A stretch of DNA of 64,000 nucleotides from Sipunculus nudus (lineage: Eukaryota > Annelida > Sipuncula > Golfingiida > Sipunculidae). A model generated the notes under the pieces. The model saw only the letters and a program-made list of their open reading frames with translations. It had not been told where the DNA came from and made no database searches. Of this stretch, positions 1-11,596 are shown piece after piece. The position numbers and the translations under genes were made by a program. The stretch covers positions 16,602,241 through 16,666,240 of the forward strand of contig CM049318.1 of assembly GCA_026874595.1 (NCBI GenBank), read 5' to 3'. Each line of letters begins with the position of its first letter. The first letter of the stretch is position 1.

Positions 1-427
1 AAATCACGCTTTTGAAAGGAAAAATAAATGAATATCTGTGTGACTGTAAGACTGTTTGTCTTTAACTTATTAAATGTATAGTTTGTACTTAACTTTAAAT
101 ATTATCAGTTCATTCCAGGTGAATCATTTCACAAATATGTATAAAACAGTTTGAAAAAAAGCATAATTAATTAATCAGTACTAAATAAATAATTTTCTCA
201 GACCATCTTGTGTGATATGAGCAAGCGACCCTTAATGTTATATCTGGTGACGATTTATTCATTTATTCGTCAAAGTTTGACTTTCCCATGAATTTTTACA
301 TTTCAAAATCTCTAGAACTTACCTGAGACAGCAGGAAATTGTGCATGTGACTTGAGTTGATCCTTCCATAATGTGCACTCGTTAAAAAAGTTTAATATAA
401 ATGTTATATTCCAACTAAATTCCGTAG
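1..427. other. AT-rich non-coding sequence
   Basis: No coding exon, repeat array or RNA gene is visible here. The last ~40 bases are mildly pyrimidine-rich and end in TAG, which serves as the possible acceptor for the exon candidate starting at 428. Confidence 0.5.
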
Positions 428-633
428 AAATCCGCGTCTATTGCCGAGATGTGGTGCACGTTGATGTCGTCAGGTCGGAAGTTTACACCATCCTCTTTTC
501 AACCAATGGGACAGGTGAAAAGGCCACCAATATATTAAGAGATATGATGAATGCTGACGCAAATTCCTTAAGACGTGATTCAGTCCTCGTCGCCAAGAAA
601 GCGTTGAGGATGTTGTCGAAAGCGGCGTATCAG
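428..633 (+). CDS. Candidate internal coding exon, unknown product
   Basis: A 206-bp stretch that is clearly more GC-rich than its surroundings and open in one frame. It ends at CAG|GTGAGA (donor at 634), close to the consensus donor, and the last codon (CAG, Gln) is complete, so the donor is phase 0. The best acceptor is the TAG at 425-427, which starts the exon one base into a codon. The peptide of about 68 residues has a hydrophobic/charged beta-like first half and a Lys/Arg-rich, Ala/Leu-rich helical second half (ends SKAAYQ). It has one Cys and no motif I recognise. The frame stays open 48 bases past the donor, but GC content and the donor favour splicing. It may join the phase-0 acceptor at 6890, directly or through unseen exons. 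It could also be chance; no family is assigned. Confidence 0.35.
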
Positions 634-1422
634 GTGAGAAGAGACTGGCCATGCACGGCTCATGTGATCACGCTCCAGTGACGCCAAAAGCCCGCGCGTA
701 TCTCCGCGTATCTGTGTCTACAACTGTACAACTAGTGGAATTTCATTCATGGTCACGGATGAAATCTTCATTGATAGAACTTGTCTCCAAATTTGTCATC
801 TCTGACTCCATGTGGCTATGATTATGAACGATAATACAATACTCAGCTATACCCTGCCCCATTTTAATGGGTTGATGTGGGGCTTTCAAGGTCGCTGTTT
901 TTCTCCGGGTCCTTCGGTTTCTTACACTTCTATAGACGCTAACGAACGTCCTCAACTTAGCCATGAAGTATCTTGTATTAGTTATAATCAATATTTTTTC
1001 GATCCATGTAAAATAGATAAAGTTTAAATTCATTTTCTAATGGAAAGCCACTTTCTGTTCTCGGTGCGAATGCATTTACACACTATTACATAATATCCCA
1101 TTATATTATATGTATGCTTGGCTAGATATGCCAGATAGTAGTGCTATATTGGTTTGGTATCAGTAGCAGTGCATCAATCTCATAATATACTTTAGTTGGC
1201 TCCAGTGAGTATGTCGGCCTGGTAGAGCTGCCCAGTGTCATGTGGGTCAACTTGATTTTAATTACACAAGAAATGTACACTTCATCACAACTTTATATTT
1301 ACTCGATGACCAGAAAAAACTTCAGAGGAAATAAAGTTACACGAAATAAAGTCTCAATTCGAGTGGAGTTAAAAATCACAGATTAATTAAATAATTATAT
1401 AAAAATTAACCCTTACATTCTG

Positions 1423-1426
1423 AATA

Positions 1427-1471
<45 letters not shown>

Positions 1472-1486
1472 TGTGTGTGTATGCTG
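1423..1486. repeat. (TA)n / (TG)n compound microsatellite
   Basis: An almost pure TA dinucleotide run of about 45 bp followed by ATGCATGTGTGTGTATG. Reading frames across it are artefacts (Ile-Tyr runs). Confidence 0.9.
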
Positions 1487-2074
1487 TCCTTTGGAGCCCA
1501 AATCCAGTGAATTATACAGTGAATATATCCATGCAAAATTTTTAATACATTTCATTCTGTTATAAATACAGTTTTGAAAATTCAAGCAATGGTTTCTTAA
1601 TATGATCTTTTGATGAATGTTCCTCATACTTTAATTGTCAACTTCACTCGTATAATTTTACAACCCTTACTTGGTTGCTGCCGTTTGTCATCAAAACATT
1701 TCACACAGTGGACTCTCCTCGTTTCAAGCTGTGACTGTGCATGTCTGACCAGCAAGCAAGCTAATCCATGGACATTATATAACCTGTACGATCTGAACAC
1801 TCTCGCCTGGATTCAGGATGACTGTGACAGGACCAAGGGTATCAGCATCACAGCCTGGCGAGCCCTGGCCTTACAAGTGACACCTTGATCAAATAATCCT
1901 CTTTTTACTATTAGAATTACAGTCTTGTTTTAAAAAAAAACACCGGCACTGACTGCCTGTTGAATCTTTGTATTTATGGGCGTACAGTTTTTGTATTTAG
2001 ACTAAGATTATTGTCAGTGTTAACTAAACGTTTATGTATAATATTATACAGAGCACTTTGGTTAAAGAAAGTGT

Positions 2075-2114
2075 CTGTGTGTGTGTGTGGGGGGGGGGGG
2101 GCACGTGGAGGGGG
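2075..2114. repeat. (GT)n with poly-G run
   Basis: A GT dinucleotide run leading into about 13 consecutive G residues and a G-rich shoulder. Low-complexity DNA. Confidence 0.85.
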
Positions 2115-2567
2115 GCACTTCATTAAGTAGTTGATAACCTTTTGGCTCTAAGATACACTGAAGATTTTATAAAATTATACGGTTTCTATAGAAGTTGCTG
2201 TACATTCATTTACTCAAATATAATGCTCTTCCTTGTCTGTGGTTGACTTTGAATTATTACCCCTCGTTTGAGTAAGTTTATTTAAAGGTTGATAACTTTG
2301 TGGTTTGTCACTCAAGTGCATCTGACCACGGTGTCCACTTGCTGGCACGGCAGACATAATGTACTGTTATATAAATTTAAAGTCACCTTAATGTAATATA
2401 CACAACGTAGGATATATTAAAGTTGACAGGGTATAATATATACTAACGTGGAGCATGCACACTATTTGTAACGTGTTTACGGGCCCGTGTAGAGTAGGGG
2501 TTATAAATGGCATTCATAAACTACACGATGTCACGGGGTGGCGTAGTGAGTATACAGTTTTATCATA

Positions 2568-3198
2568 CTATGTACCACGTGTATTAACATTACTTCTCTG
2601 TACCACGTGTATTGAAATTACAACTCTGCACCACGTGTATAAACATTACTACTCTGTACTACGTGTATTAGCATTACTACTCTGTACTATGTGTATAAAC
2701 ATTACTTATCTGTACTACGTGTATAAACATTACTAATCTGTACTACGTGTATTAGCATTACTACTCTGTACTATGTGTATAAACATTACTTATCTGTACT
2801 ATGTGTATAAACATTACTAATCTGTACTACGTGTATAAACATTACTACTCTGTACTATGTGTATTAGCATTACTACTCTGTACTATGTGTATAAACATTA
2901 CTTATCTGTACTACGTGTATAAACATTACTAATCTGTACTACGTGTATAAACATGACAACTCTGTAATACGTGTGTTAACATTACTACTCTGTACTATGT
3001 GTATAAACATTACTAATCTGTACTACGTGTATAAACATTATAACTCTGTACTACGTGTATTAACATTACTACTCTGTACCACGTGTATTAATATTACCAC
3101 TATGTACCACGTGTATTAACATTACCACTACGTACCACGTGTATTTACATTACTCCTTTGTACTACGTGTATTAACATTACTACTATGTACCTCGTGT
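2568..3198. repeat. 28-bp minisatellite with E-box (CACGTG) units
   Basis: About 22 tandem units of 28 bp, each of the form ACGTGTATTAACATTAC followed by TACTCTGTACY. The first three units (about 2576-2637) and the last several (from about 3080) carry a perfect CACGTG. Most middle units instead carry TACGTG or TATGTG, so the array looks homogenised from the inside. A 93-residue open frame overlaps its left end only because 28-bp units happen to avoid stops there. Confidence 0.93.
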
Positions 3199-3206
3199 AT
3201 ATACCA

Positions 3207-3737
3207 TATTTAAAGGGACATAATCAGGAGCAATATAATGCTTATTCTTTCACTATATCAGTTCAGTTGTGCAGTTATCCAGCAAAACAATCCCAGCACA
3301 CAGTCTCATTTCCTCATATACGGCTGCTTAACACGTTGTTATAGCTCTGCGTGTTGGTAAACACAGTCCATAAGTGTCTGTTTACCATAAAAAGACACTG
3401 TGACCGAAGGTCCGATGAAGAGGAGCAATAAGCGCTGTTTCAGCCAGCGGGAACATGTATTATATATTTTTTTTGGCAAAGTCAGTCAGGGCATCTCCTG
3501 GTTGACACGTGTTGTGGCTTCGTGCTGCACACGGCCCACGCACTGTGTTTATGTTGACACCTGCGATCACGCCCGGTCCACTGTTTTTAATATTCGTTTA
3601 CATTTTTTTTTCTTTAGCCACGCACGATTTTATTTTTTAATCTCAGCCCAAGTGTCCAACATTAAATTCACGACAGATAATTCACGACAGAAAATAATAA
3701 AAAAATCACGTTTAACCAAAATACCTTGCGTTTCGTA
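3207..3737. other. Non-coding, nothing recognised
   Basis: Moderately AT-rich unique sequence. An open frame at 3400-3765 on the plus strand runs through a T-rich stretch and has no family resemblance or splice support. Confidence 0.4.
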
Positions 3738-3885
3738 TGCGTCGTTTCTTTCCCTATTTCTGTAGGCGTTGTTGTTTTCCCTTCTTATGTAGGCGGTTTT
3801 TCTTTCCCTATTTCTGTAGGCGCATTTTCTTTCCCTATTTCTGTAGGCACCCTTTCTTTCTCTTTTTCTGTGGGCGATATAGTTA
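3738..3885. repeat. 27-bp tandem repeat (nine-residue period on minus strand)
   Basis: About five units of 27 bp built on TTTCTTTCCCTATTTCTGTA followed by GGCG. Because 27 is divisible by three, the minus strand stays open as a nonapeptide repeat of the type AYRNRERK plus one residue. There is no signal peptide, no conserved partner domain and no splice evidence, so I treat the open frame as a by-product of the unit length rather than a gene. Confidence 0.8.
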
Positions 3886-6050
3886 TGAATTAAGTCTCCT
3901 GGCGTGAACGGCACACTTGTTCACTGGGCCAGGTGTTTTGCTCCCTTTTTGTAAACTCCTCTGTCTGCCTCTGGCAGCGTGGGACATTTCCCTGACACGC
4001 AGGATGAACGACTGTCGGCAACTCCATGGCCTGTAAGACAGCAGGATATAGCACCAAAACACGAGGGTTGTTTACAAAAGACAAGAATAGTCTGAGATGT
4101 TCGATAACCACTCAGCAGTCGGCAATGGTTGTAACCTTTCTCAAAATCCTGTCACTTGCAAGCTATATTATCTACTGCTAAAGATATATGTGTGTATATA
4201 TGTGTGTGTGTGTTTCCAACTTTACGCTCATATTGGCAATTGCATCTGGAGATCTGACTCGGTTTTGCTCTATGCATGAGAGTTCTATGAAACATATAGA
4301 AATTCGCTAATTCCAAAAACTTTCTGTAAGAATTACATATACATGACTCATGTATAGGAACTTGGTGGGGGGGGGGATATATCTTTGTCAGATGTCGATG
4401 CAATTTCAGTCAATGTGCATTTAAAGTTTTCACCAGAGTAAAAGATTGTTGCTGATGTGGATGGACCGGTTAAACAATATATGACTCGCACATCAAGAAA
4501 AAGGGACCATACTAATGTCTCTCCTCTAACCAGCTTCTATGGTTCATATGTAGAGCACAGGGCTTAAAGCCGGGAGACATAGGCGTAGATCCCGGGGGGG
4601 GGGGGGGGGGTAAATATACCCCGCAATATTTGACAAGGGGGTATGGCCCATTCAATTATACCCCCAATGCTTTAACTGTATGAGGGATAAAATGGGGATT
4701 TTCACACTTGAAAACCCTGCCACAAAATTCATAATTAAAATGGCATGTTTTCAGTTTTTGCTACCAAAATGCTTGGAATTAAAAAAAATGGAAGGGAAAA
4801 ACCTTCAGATATATGATGAAAGAAACATAAATCAGTAAGTTACCACATTAGTCAACCGGTGTTGGTCACCTTTGTCTTAATAGCGCCTACATCTGAACTA
4901 AATCAAAGAAAGAAACCAATTATTTTGTAGATCTTCAAACCCTTGCATGCCGGTGATCATTATCATAGACAACATAAACCCATCGTCTAAGAAGCAAACA
5001 TAATATGTTGGACAAGATCATAAGTAGAGAAAATCTGTTTACTTAATAAGTGAGCATATTTCATCCTAAGATATGTATACAACAAATTTAAAAAATGACT
5101 TAATGTATTCAACCTCACAAAACATCCTCCTTTTTGTTAATATTCATCTGCTGAAACTGGAAAAATGATTTAACAAATTGAAATGTTAACATCAATTGCC
5201 CATAATTCAAATGGGTTTTCTAATGAGATTTCTTAGATAATATTTGGAAGTGATGTGAAAAATCTTTATACTAACATTTTGCAATGTCTTATGGGTTTAC
5301 CAAAAATGAGAAATAGCATAGTTTGATACCAATCGGCTAAGCTATGCACTTCTGTCCTCAGATCTTGTACCTACAAGTCACATTTTCACGATGGAGGGTT
5401 GTGTACACTAGCTGACATCTGTTATTTTATGTCAAATCAAAGCATTTTTAAGTTTGATCCGTATATATCTGTTTACTTACTTTTAATGAGGAACATTATT
5501 ATGTGAAAAAAAAAAACAAATGGTTTAACATATATTACGCTTTTTCTGTATGTGAAAAGTGGTTTCATATTGACCTTTTAAAATAATGAATGTCTCTATG
5601 TATAAATATCAATGATGAATCGATAATTGGTCACCCAACCTTTGTTTGTAAGCGAACTTAAACAGATAACCATAATAATCCCAAGTATAAAAAAAAATAA
5701 AAAAATAAAAAAAAAAAAAAAAAAAACAGACTCATAAAGATTGCATGACCTCTCTGTTATTCAAGTATATTGTTGAATCATTTCTCATTCTAGTATTAAT
5801 TGCGACATATAATAACTCCTACCTTCATGCATCTGTTATTCTTTAAATCTATTTGCCTATTGGGCGAGTATGTCTGCAAATATATTTGCAAATATAGGAA
5901 AAAAATCTTCTAACTTTTATGTTTACCAGGCATGGACAGGCAAACATTCATATTTCCGATTTTTTTAATGGGGGGGGGGGGGGTTGGGGGGGTTAGGAGG
6001 TAACCGCCTCCATTTTTTAAAGCTTGCTTAACTATTACTGTGTGCACCTA
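3886..6050. other. Non-coding stretch with poly-G/poly-A runs and a possible dispersed repeat
   Basis: No exon is recognised. A short (TG)n lies at about 4190-4213 and a G run at about 4363-4375. At 4578-4660 a segment reading GGCGTAGATCCC, then a 17-G run, then sequence ending in TTTGACAAGG, looks like a poly-G-bearing dispersed element seen in several invertebrate genomes, but its ends cannot be placed. Poly-A/AT-rich runs lie at about 5687-5727 and a G run at about 5970-5995. Confidence 0.45.
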
Positions 6051-6051
6051 C

Positions 6052-6370
6052 AGAGTTCCATTTCGTTTTCGGACTACGTGACAGGAGCTTATCCCGGTAT
6101 CCCGGTTATCCTGGTGTCAACCTGTACCTGGTTATCCTGATGTCGCTGTACCACTCCTCCTGTTAGTCCTTGGTGTGTGTCATACCCATTGCTGGGTCAT
6201 AACACCGAGGAATCCCCGAAAGGCTCGTTTGTGAGTGAAACATGACTGTTGGGCACAGCCTCCCCCTTTAACCTGAAGAGCGCTCACCCTGCATGGGTGG
6301 GAGTCGATCGTGAAAAATTTCACCGTCTCGGCTTTAAGTCTTGCGCTCTACCCCTAGGTAACAGAAACCG
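6052..6370 (-). mobile_element. tRNA-like SINE, family A copy 1
   Basis: Read on the minus strand this begins with a tRNA-like head (GGGGTAGAGCGCAAGACTTA resembles box A with its flank). It continues through GTTTCACTCACAAACGAG and TTCCTCGGTGTTATGACCCA and ends with TAGTCCGAAAACGAAATGGA. The same ordered blocks occur in copies at 7518 and 8578 on the plus strand, which defines a dispersed, orientation-independent family. The 3' half of this copy carries an extra local duplication of a CCGGTTATCCTG-like segment. There is no coding capacity; the family is presumably moved by a LINE. Confidence 0.8.
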
Positions 6371-6889
6371 TTATGATTACCTGACTATTTCTGATTACTT
6401 TAAACTATTTATTTGTTTGTCGCAACCTTCAGTATCTCAAAGTGTTGAAAACAACACTAAAATGTGCAAACATCAAGTTGTAGTAGATGCGAGGTGACCC
6501 AGGATCAACGTGTTGATCTTCATCTTTGCAAGCATTGCTTGGAAATGTTGAGTATGTATTTTCAAATAAATGTATACACATTTTTAGGTAAATGATATTT
6601 TTATCCGTGACACACGTCAAACTTTTATCCAATGGAAGGAACTGTTCGCCTTTACATACGACAACTGTAGGGGCCACTGGTATAATAGTATCTGGTAACC
6701 AACAGTATTACTGATTAGTAAGCACACCGACTTTCAGGATTGCTGAGAAATATTGGTTTTAGTGTGAATTTTCACTGTCAATGGGCTTATAATGTCAATA
6801 TGTTGCAAATTAAGAAACTGCGGAGCTATCATTCCTCCTGACAACAAAACGTTTGAATGAAATTTTCTCTTTTATTTCCTTTTCAGTAT
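6371..6889. other. Non-coding, nothing recognised
   Basis: AT-rich sequence between a SINE and an exon candidate. The last ~30 bases form a strong polypyrimidine tract ending in TTTTCAG (acceptor before 6890). Confidence 0.4.
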
Positions 6890-7045
6890 AACACGTGTGT
6901 GATAAAACAGTGTGGGAAAACATATAGGTGGCATAATCAGTGTTGTAAAATTGCTGAAGTTATTCCTCTGAACAAATTAAGTTTCATGGCGATTAGTATG
7001 GCTATTATTACGAAGTTTGAACTTCTTGATGAAATGAACTTATGA
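6890..7045 (+). CDS. Candidate 3'-terminal coding exon, Cys-containing, unknown product
   Basis: The upstream sequence TTTTATTTCCTTTTCAG at 6873-6889 is an excellent splice acceptor. From 6890 the frame that begins with TAT codes for about 51 residues and ends at a TGA (7043-7045). The peptide starts with a Cys cluster (spacing C-x4-C-x9-CC) and continues with a hydrophobic Ile/Met/Ala-rich stretch. An AATAAA lies about 200 nt downstream (about 7247). The acceptor is phase 0, matching the phase-0 donor at 634, so the two may belong to one transcript. I recognise no domain; four Cys in so short a peptide is not diagnostic. A repeat-derived or chance open frame remains a real alternative. Confidence 0.2.
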   Translation, partial: NTCVIKQCGKTYRWHNQCCKIAEVIPLNKLSFMAISMAIITKFELLDEMNL

Positions 7046-7517
7046 TGACAATTAAAGGTCCTTGTCATGTTGGTCTTAATGAAATTTCAGTAGGAAGTGT
7101 CTAGATCTGAAGTCAAATTTTTCTATGTTTAATGTTATAACATGAATTGTGCCCGTATAACGTCCCGACTTCACGACAAAGGAAACAGCCATCGTTATTG
7201 CTAAACATATCTGAAAGTTAGCTAAGTAAACAGAAGTCAAAAACTAAAAAATAAAATCTCCCTACCAGTCATAAAATTATTAAGGCCCAAGTTTCCATGT
7301 GTATGTAATCATATACGGTGATCATTCATGATCCTACGTATATGTCATATTCAATGGGAATTTGTATGTTTATTTTAATCAAAATTTCACTAAAAGTATT
7401 CCTTTAATTACACATTCCCCCTTCAGACACCCCCTCTTCGAGCAAGTGCGAAGATTGCCGCTATTGCACCAATCATACCCCCCCCCCCCACCCCGATGAA
7501 AAAAAAAACTTTTCTAT
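7046..7517. other. Non-coding, possible 3' UTR and C-rich run
   Basis: AT-rich sequence with a possible polyadenylation signal near 7247, then a C run at about 7479-7491 followed closely by an A run, next to the SINE that follows. Confidence 0.35.
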
Positions 7518-7798
7518 GCCACTGCCGGGAGATCTTGAGTTCGAATCTCGGCCGAGGAAGTGAGATAATTCACGGCCGGCCCCCACCATGCAGGCTTAAT
7601 AGGGAGACTGAGGTCGTGTTTCACTTACGAACGAGTGCGCCTTTCGGGGGGGGGGTTCCTCGGTGTCATGGCCCAGCCATAGGGATTGCAAACACCTAGG
7701 TTCCGCAGGAGTGATACACAGAGTCTGGTTGACGCCAGAATTATCGCGTGTAAGGCCTTGTCAGGTAGTCCGAAAACGGAATAGAATTCTGCATATGT
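7518..7798 (+). mobile_element. tRNA-like SINE, family A copy 2
   Basis: Plus-strand copy. It contains GAGTTCGAATCTCGG (box B-like), GGCCGGCCCCCACCATGCAG, GTTTCACTTACGAACGAG, TTCCTCGGTGTCATGGCCCA and the terminal block TAGTCCGAAAACGGAATAGA followed by ATTCTGCA. The same terminal block closes copy 3, so the family's 3' end is near that point. A G run interrupts the centre of this copy. Confidence 0.85.
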
Positions 7799-8577
7799 AC
7801 TGCATAATACTTAGTTAAGCAAGCGTTGAAAAAATGGAGATGGTTAGTAACACCGACAGAATATGAACATACATGGGCATTATATTCTGGTAAAGGTGAT
7901 CACCGTTACTACAAATATGTTTTTTTGCTCGCAGAAACCCAATTTTAATCATGAAGCCCGCCCTGTCCCGCATATGCCAACATTTAGCCCGGACCCACTC
8001 CCAGTTGAAATTTCTTTGACCAACCCTGTGAAATCCTGAAATCAAGACTTAGTTTATAAAGTGCAGTAAGCATTTGAAATAATATAAATCGTTTCTAGTT
8101 ATTCTTCAGACTATTTAATCTATCTAATCTCTTGAAGAGACTATCTATTGGATCTGTATACTGTGTAAGTGTTCTTTTCTTTTATGCATTTGAGTAGGGT
8201 AGGTTAGAGGTGAGAATATGCAATGGCCGTAATCATGAATACTTTTTGAAGTAATTGTAAAGTAATGGTAATCGTAATCGATAACATGAACTTATTTTGG
8301 TAATCGTAATTGTATACGTAATCGTTTACTTTCAAAGTAATCGACCCATGTCTACTGGTTACCTCACCAAAAACAACATAAAAAAATATCTCTCCTCGAC
8401 ATAAATGTTGGCCAGGGGCTTGGAGGTGTAATTGTCCCCTCTGCTGCATTTCCCGGTTCCCACGCCTACGCATTCTCGAGCATGCATGGTTGGTACTTCA
8501 TAAGCAAGTTGTATCTCTTTATTTCATTTGAATACCTTTTTGTTTTATACATAAGTCTAGTTACATATCTGTGTATA
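7799..8577. other. Non-coding, nothing recognised
   Basis: Unique AT-rich sequence. The region around 8220-8340 has a loose repetition of GTAATCGTAATCG-type words (low complexity). No exon support. Confidence 0.4.
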
Positions 8578-8900
8578 CAACAGGCTCAGGGACAGAGCAC
8601 AGGACTCAAAGCTAAATCTCAGCCGTAGCGGTGAGATTTTTCACGGTCGACCCCCAGGGTGAGCGCTCTGCAGGCTAAATGGGAAGGCCATGCCCAACGG
8701 CCGTGTTTCACTCACAAACGAGGGCGCCTTCGGAGCTTTCTCGGTGGTATGACCCAGCTAGTGGGAGGATTTCACACCCAGGGCCTGCAGGTGCAGTAGT
8801 CACCGGGCCTGGTTAACGCCAGGATATAACATGAGATGAAGCGTGTGATATTGCCCTGTCACCTAGTCAGAAACCGGAATAGAATTCTGCAGCTATACAA
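8578..8900 (+). mobile_element. tRNA-like SINE, family A copy 3
   Basis: The most complete copy. The tRNA-like head (GGACAGAGCACAGGACTCAA) aligns with the head of copy 1. It is followed by GAGATTTTTCACGGTCGACC, GTGAGCGCTCTGCAGGCTAA, GTTTCACTCACAAACGAGGG, TGGTATGACCCAG, GGTTAACGCCAGGATATAAC and the terminal CGGAATAGAATTCTGCA. About 320 bp long. Confidence 0.87.
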
Positions 8901-9374
8901 ATACTTAGAATAAAGAAAAAAATATATGATATGTGATAGCTCGTATATGAGATACCAGAACTACGTTGGAGCTGAACCGTAACTGTTTATGGATGGATAC
9001 TTCAGAGAACCTCGACCGTTGATGGTTTGAATGTTACTTTAATAAAATGCGGAGCACATACGCCTCACCAAGGATTAATTGGGCCAGGGGCTCGAATACA
9101 AATGTATATAGGAAACAGGGTTTCGACGTGAGATCACTTTTAAATCTGTCATTTGATGTGAGGTACTGAGTCATCTCCCTCTTCCCATGACTATTTTCAC
9201 CTTGGCCAGAGAAGGTACATTGTACATGCTACATATTCAGACATGGTTGTCTGTTTCCCGGTTTTACCTAAACACTTTATTGATCAACTTAAATAAAAAA
9301 AATCAGCAAGTCATTTTTAGTTTCACAACTGATGAATTGGCCATTAGGCAGCATATGCCTAACCTATGAACCAC
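8901..9374. other. Non-coding, nothing recognised
   Basis: AT-rich unique sequence leading into the satellite array. A 60-residue open frame at 9187-9369 has no support. Confidence 0.4.
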
Positions 9375-11316
9375 CGTGGAATCATTCATCAAGCGTTACT
9401 GTAAACTTCAATAAATACTAGATATAAGGACGACCATGGACACAACCATGAAGCGTTACCGTCAGCGTTAATGAGTACTTAATCTAAAGACGACCATGGA
9501 CTCAACAATGAAGCGTTATCGTCAGCGTTGATGAGTACCTAATCTAAGGAAGATCATGGATTCAACAATGAAGCGTCTCCGTCAGTAACAGTAAGTACTT
9601 AATTTAAGGACGACCATGAACTCAATTATGAAGTGTAACCGTCAGCGTTAATGAGTACTTAATCTAAGGATGACCATGGACTCAACCATGAAGTGTTACC
9701 ATCAGCGCTAATGAGTACTTAATTTAAGGACGACCTTGGACTAAATTATGAAGTGTCACCGTCAGCATCAATAAGTACTTAACCTAAGGATGACTATGAA
9801 CTCAACCATGAAGTGTTACTGTCAGCGTTAATGAGTACTTAATCTAAGGAAGACTATGCACTCAACCATGAAGTGTTACTGTCAGCGTTAATGAGTACTT
9901 AATTTAAGGACGACCTTGGACTCAACCATGAAGTGTTACCGTCAGCGTTAACGAGTACTTAATCTAAGGAAGACTATACACTCAACCATGAAGTGTTACC
10001 ATCAGCGCTGATGAGTACTTAATTTAAGGACGTCCTTGGACTCAATTATGAAGTGTCACCGTCAGCATCAATAAATACTTAACCTAAGGACGACTATGAA
10101 CTCAACCATGGAGTGTTACTGTCAGCGTTAATGAGTACTTGATCTAAGGAAGACTATGCACTCAACCATGAAGCGTTACCGTCAGCGTCAATAAGTATTT
10201 AATCTAAGGACGACCATAGACACAACCATGAAGTGTTCCCGTCAGTGTTAATGAGTACTTAATCTAAGGAAGACCATGGATTCAACAATGAAGCGTTTCT
10301 GTCAGCATCAGTGATTACTTAATTTAAGGACGACCATGGACTCAATTATGAAGTGTAACCGTCAGCGTTAATGAAGACTATGCACTCAACCATGAAGCGT
10401 TACCGTCAGCGTCAATAAGTACTTAATCTAAGGACGACCATGGACTCAACCATGAAGTGTTACCGTCAGCGTTAACGAGTACTTAATCTAAGGAAGACTA
10501 TACACTCAACCATGAAGTGTTACCATCAGCGCTACTGAGTACTTAATTTAAGGACGACCTTGGACTCAATTATGAAGTGTCACCGTCAGCATCAATAAGT
10601 ACTTAACCTAAGGACGACTATGAACTCAACCATGAAGTGTTACTGTCAGCGTTAATGAGTACTTCATCTAAGGAAGACTATGCACTCAACCATGAAGCGT
10701 TACCGTCAGCGTCAATAAGTATTTAATCTAAGGACGACCATGGACACAACCATGAAGTGTTACCGTCAGTGTTAATGATTACTTAATCTAAGGAAGACCA
10801 TGGATTCAACAATGAAGCGTTTCTGTTAGCATCAGTGAGTACTTAATTTAAGGACGACCATGGACTCAATTATGAAGTGTAACCGTCAGCGTTAATGAGT
10901 ACTTAGTGTAAGGAAGACTATGCACTCAACCATGAAGCGTTACCGTCAGCGTCAATGAGTAATTAATCTAAGGACGACCATGGACTCAACCATGAAGTGT
11001 TACTGTCAGCATTAACGATTACTTAATCTAAGGAAGACTTTGCACCCAACCATGAAGCGTTACCGTCAGCGCAAATATAAACCTAATCTAAGGACCACCA
11101 TGGAAGGGTTAGCGTCAGCGTTAATGCATACTTAATCTAAGGATGACCATGGAATCAACCATGAAGTGTTACCATCAGTTCTAATGAGTACTAAATTTAA
11201 GGACGACCATGGACTCATACATAAAGCGTTACCGTCAGCGTCAATAAGTTCCCAATCTAAGGACGACCATGGACTTGTAAATGAGGCGTTGATGTCATTG
11301 TAAATGAAGCACACCA
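9375..11316. repeat. 60-bp satellite array with higher-order structure
   Basis: About 32 tandem units of 60 bp built on CAACCATGAAGTGTTACCGT, CAGCGTTAATGAGTACTTAA and TCTAAGGACGACCATGGACT. Register is held exactly from 9421 until one unit near 10370 that lacks about 15 bp. Unit variants recur together: the block at 10261-10800 matches the block starting at 10801 with a 540-bp shift (nine units), and the block from about 9916 matches 10441 with a 525-bp shift, the difference being the 15-bp deletion. The last units (from about 11060) are more divergent. Both strands of most units contain stops, so it is not coding; the minus-strand 61-residue frame at the right end is a fortuitous read-through of three units. 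Confidence 0.95.
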
Positions 11317-11553
11317 ATTAACCTTAGCACTACAGTGGACCTTGAACATATTATAAAGTCATATACTTGTTTTTTGAATAGGTATCATAGTTGTCTCATG
11401 TTCATTGTAGACACATTTGAGTTTCAGGCGTACTTCTCTCACCCTAACATATATATTACACATCTCCGACAAATCACACTCGTCTCAAGATATTTTCCGG
11501 ATTAGATGTTTTTGTATTAAGGTATCTGTTCTTAAACTTTGTCAGATTAGTAT
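11317..11553. other. Non-coding, nothing recognised
   Basis: Short unique spacer between the 60-bp satellite and the polypyrimidine tract. Confidence 0.4.
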
Positions 11554-11554
11554 T

Positions 11555-11596
<42 letters not shown>

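Larger units (their letters stand above)
634..2567. other. Non-coding stretch with simple repeats
   Basis: AT-rich sequence with no convincing exon. Short open frames (for example 812-1027 and 1610-1888) lack splice signals and resemble no family. It holds a (TA)n microsatellite at about 1423-1468 that passes into a short (TG)n, and a (GT)n followed by a G run at about 2075-2101. Confidence 0.5.

Noticed and set aside
2568-3198. CRISPR-like spaced repeat array
   Set aside because: Units are contiguous 28-bp tandem repeats without unique spacers. The same holds for the other minisatellites here.
3630-3914. Minus-strand open frame with nonapeptide repeats
   Set aside because: The 27-bp tandem unit keeps the frame open. 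There is no signal peptide, domain or splice support.
11132-11317. 61-codon frame with 20-residue repeats
   Set aside because: Only three satellite units happen to be open; most other 60-bp units carry stops in that frame.
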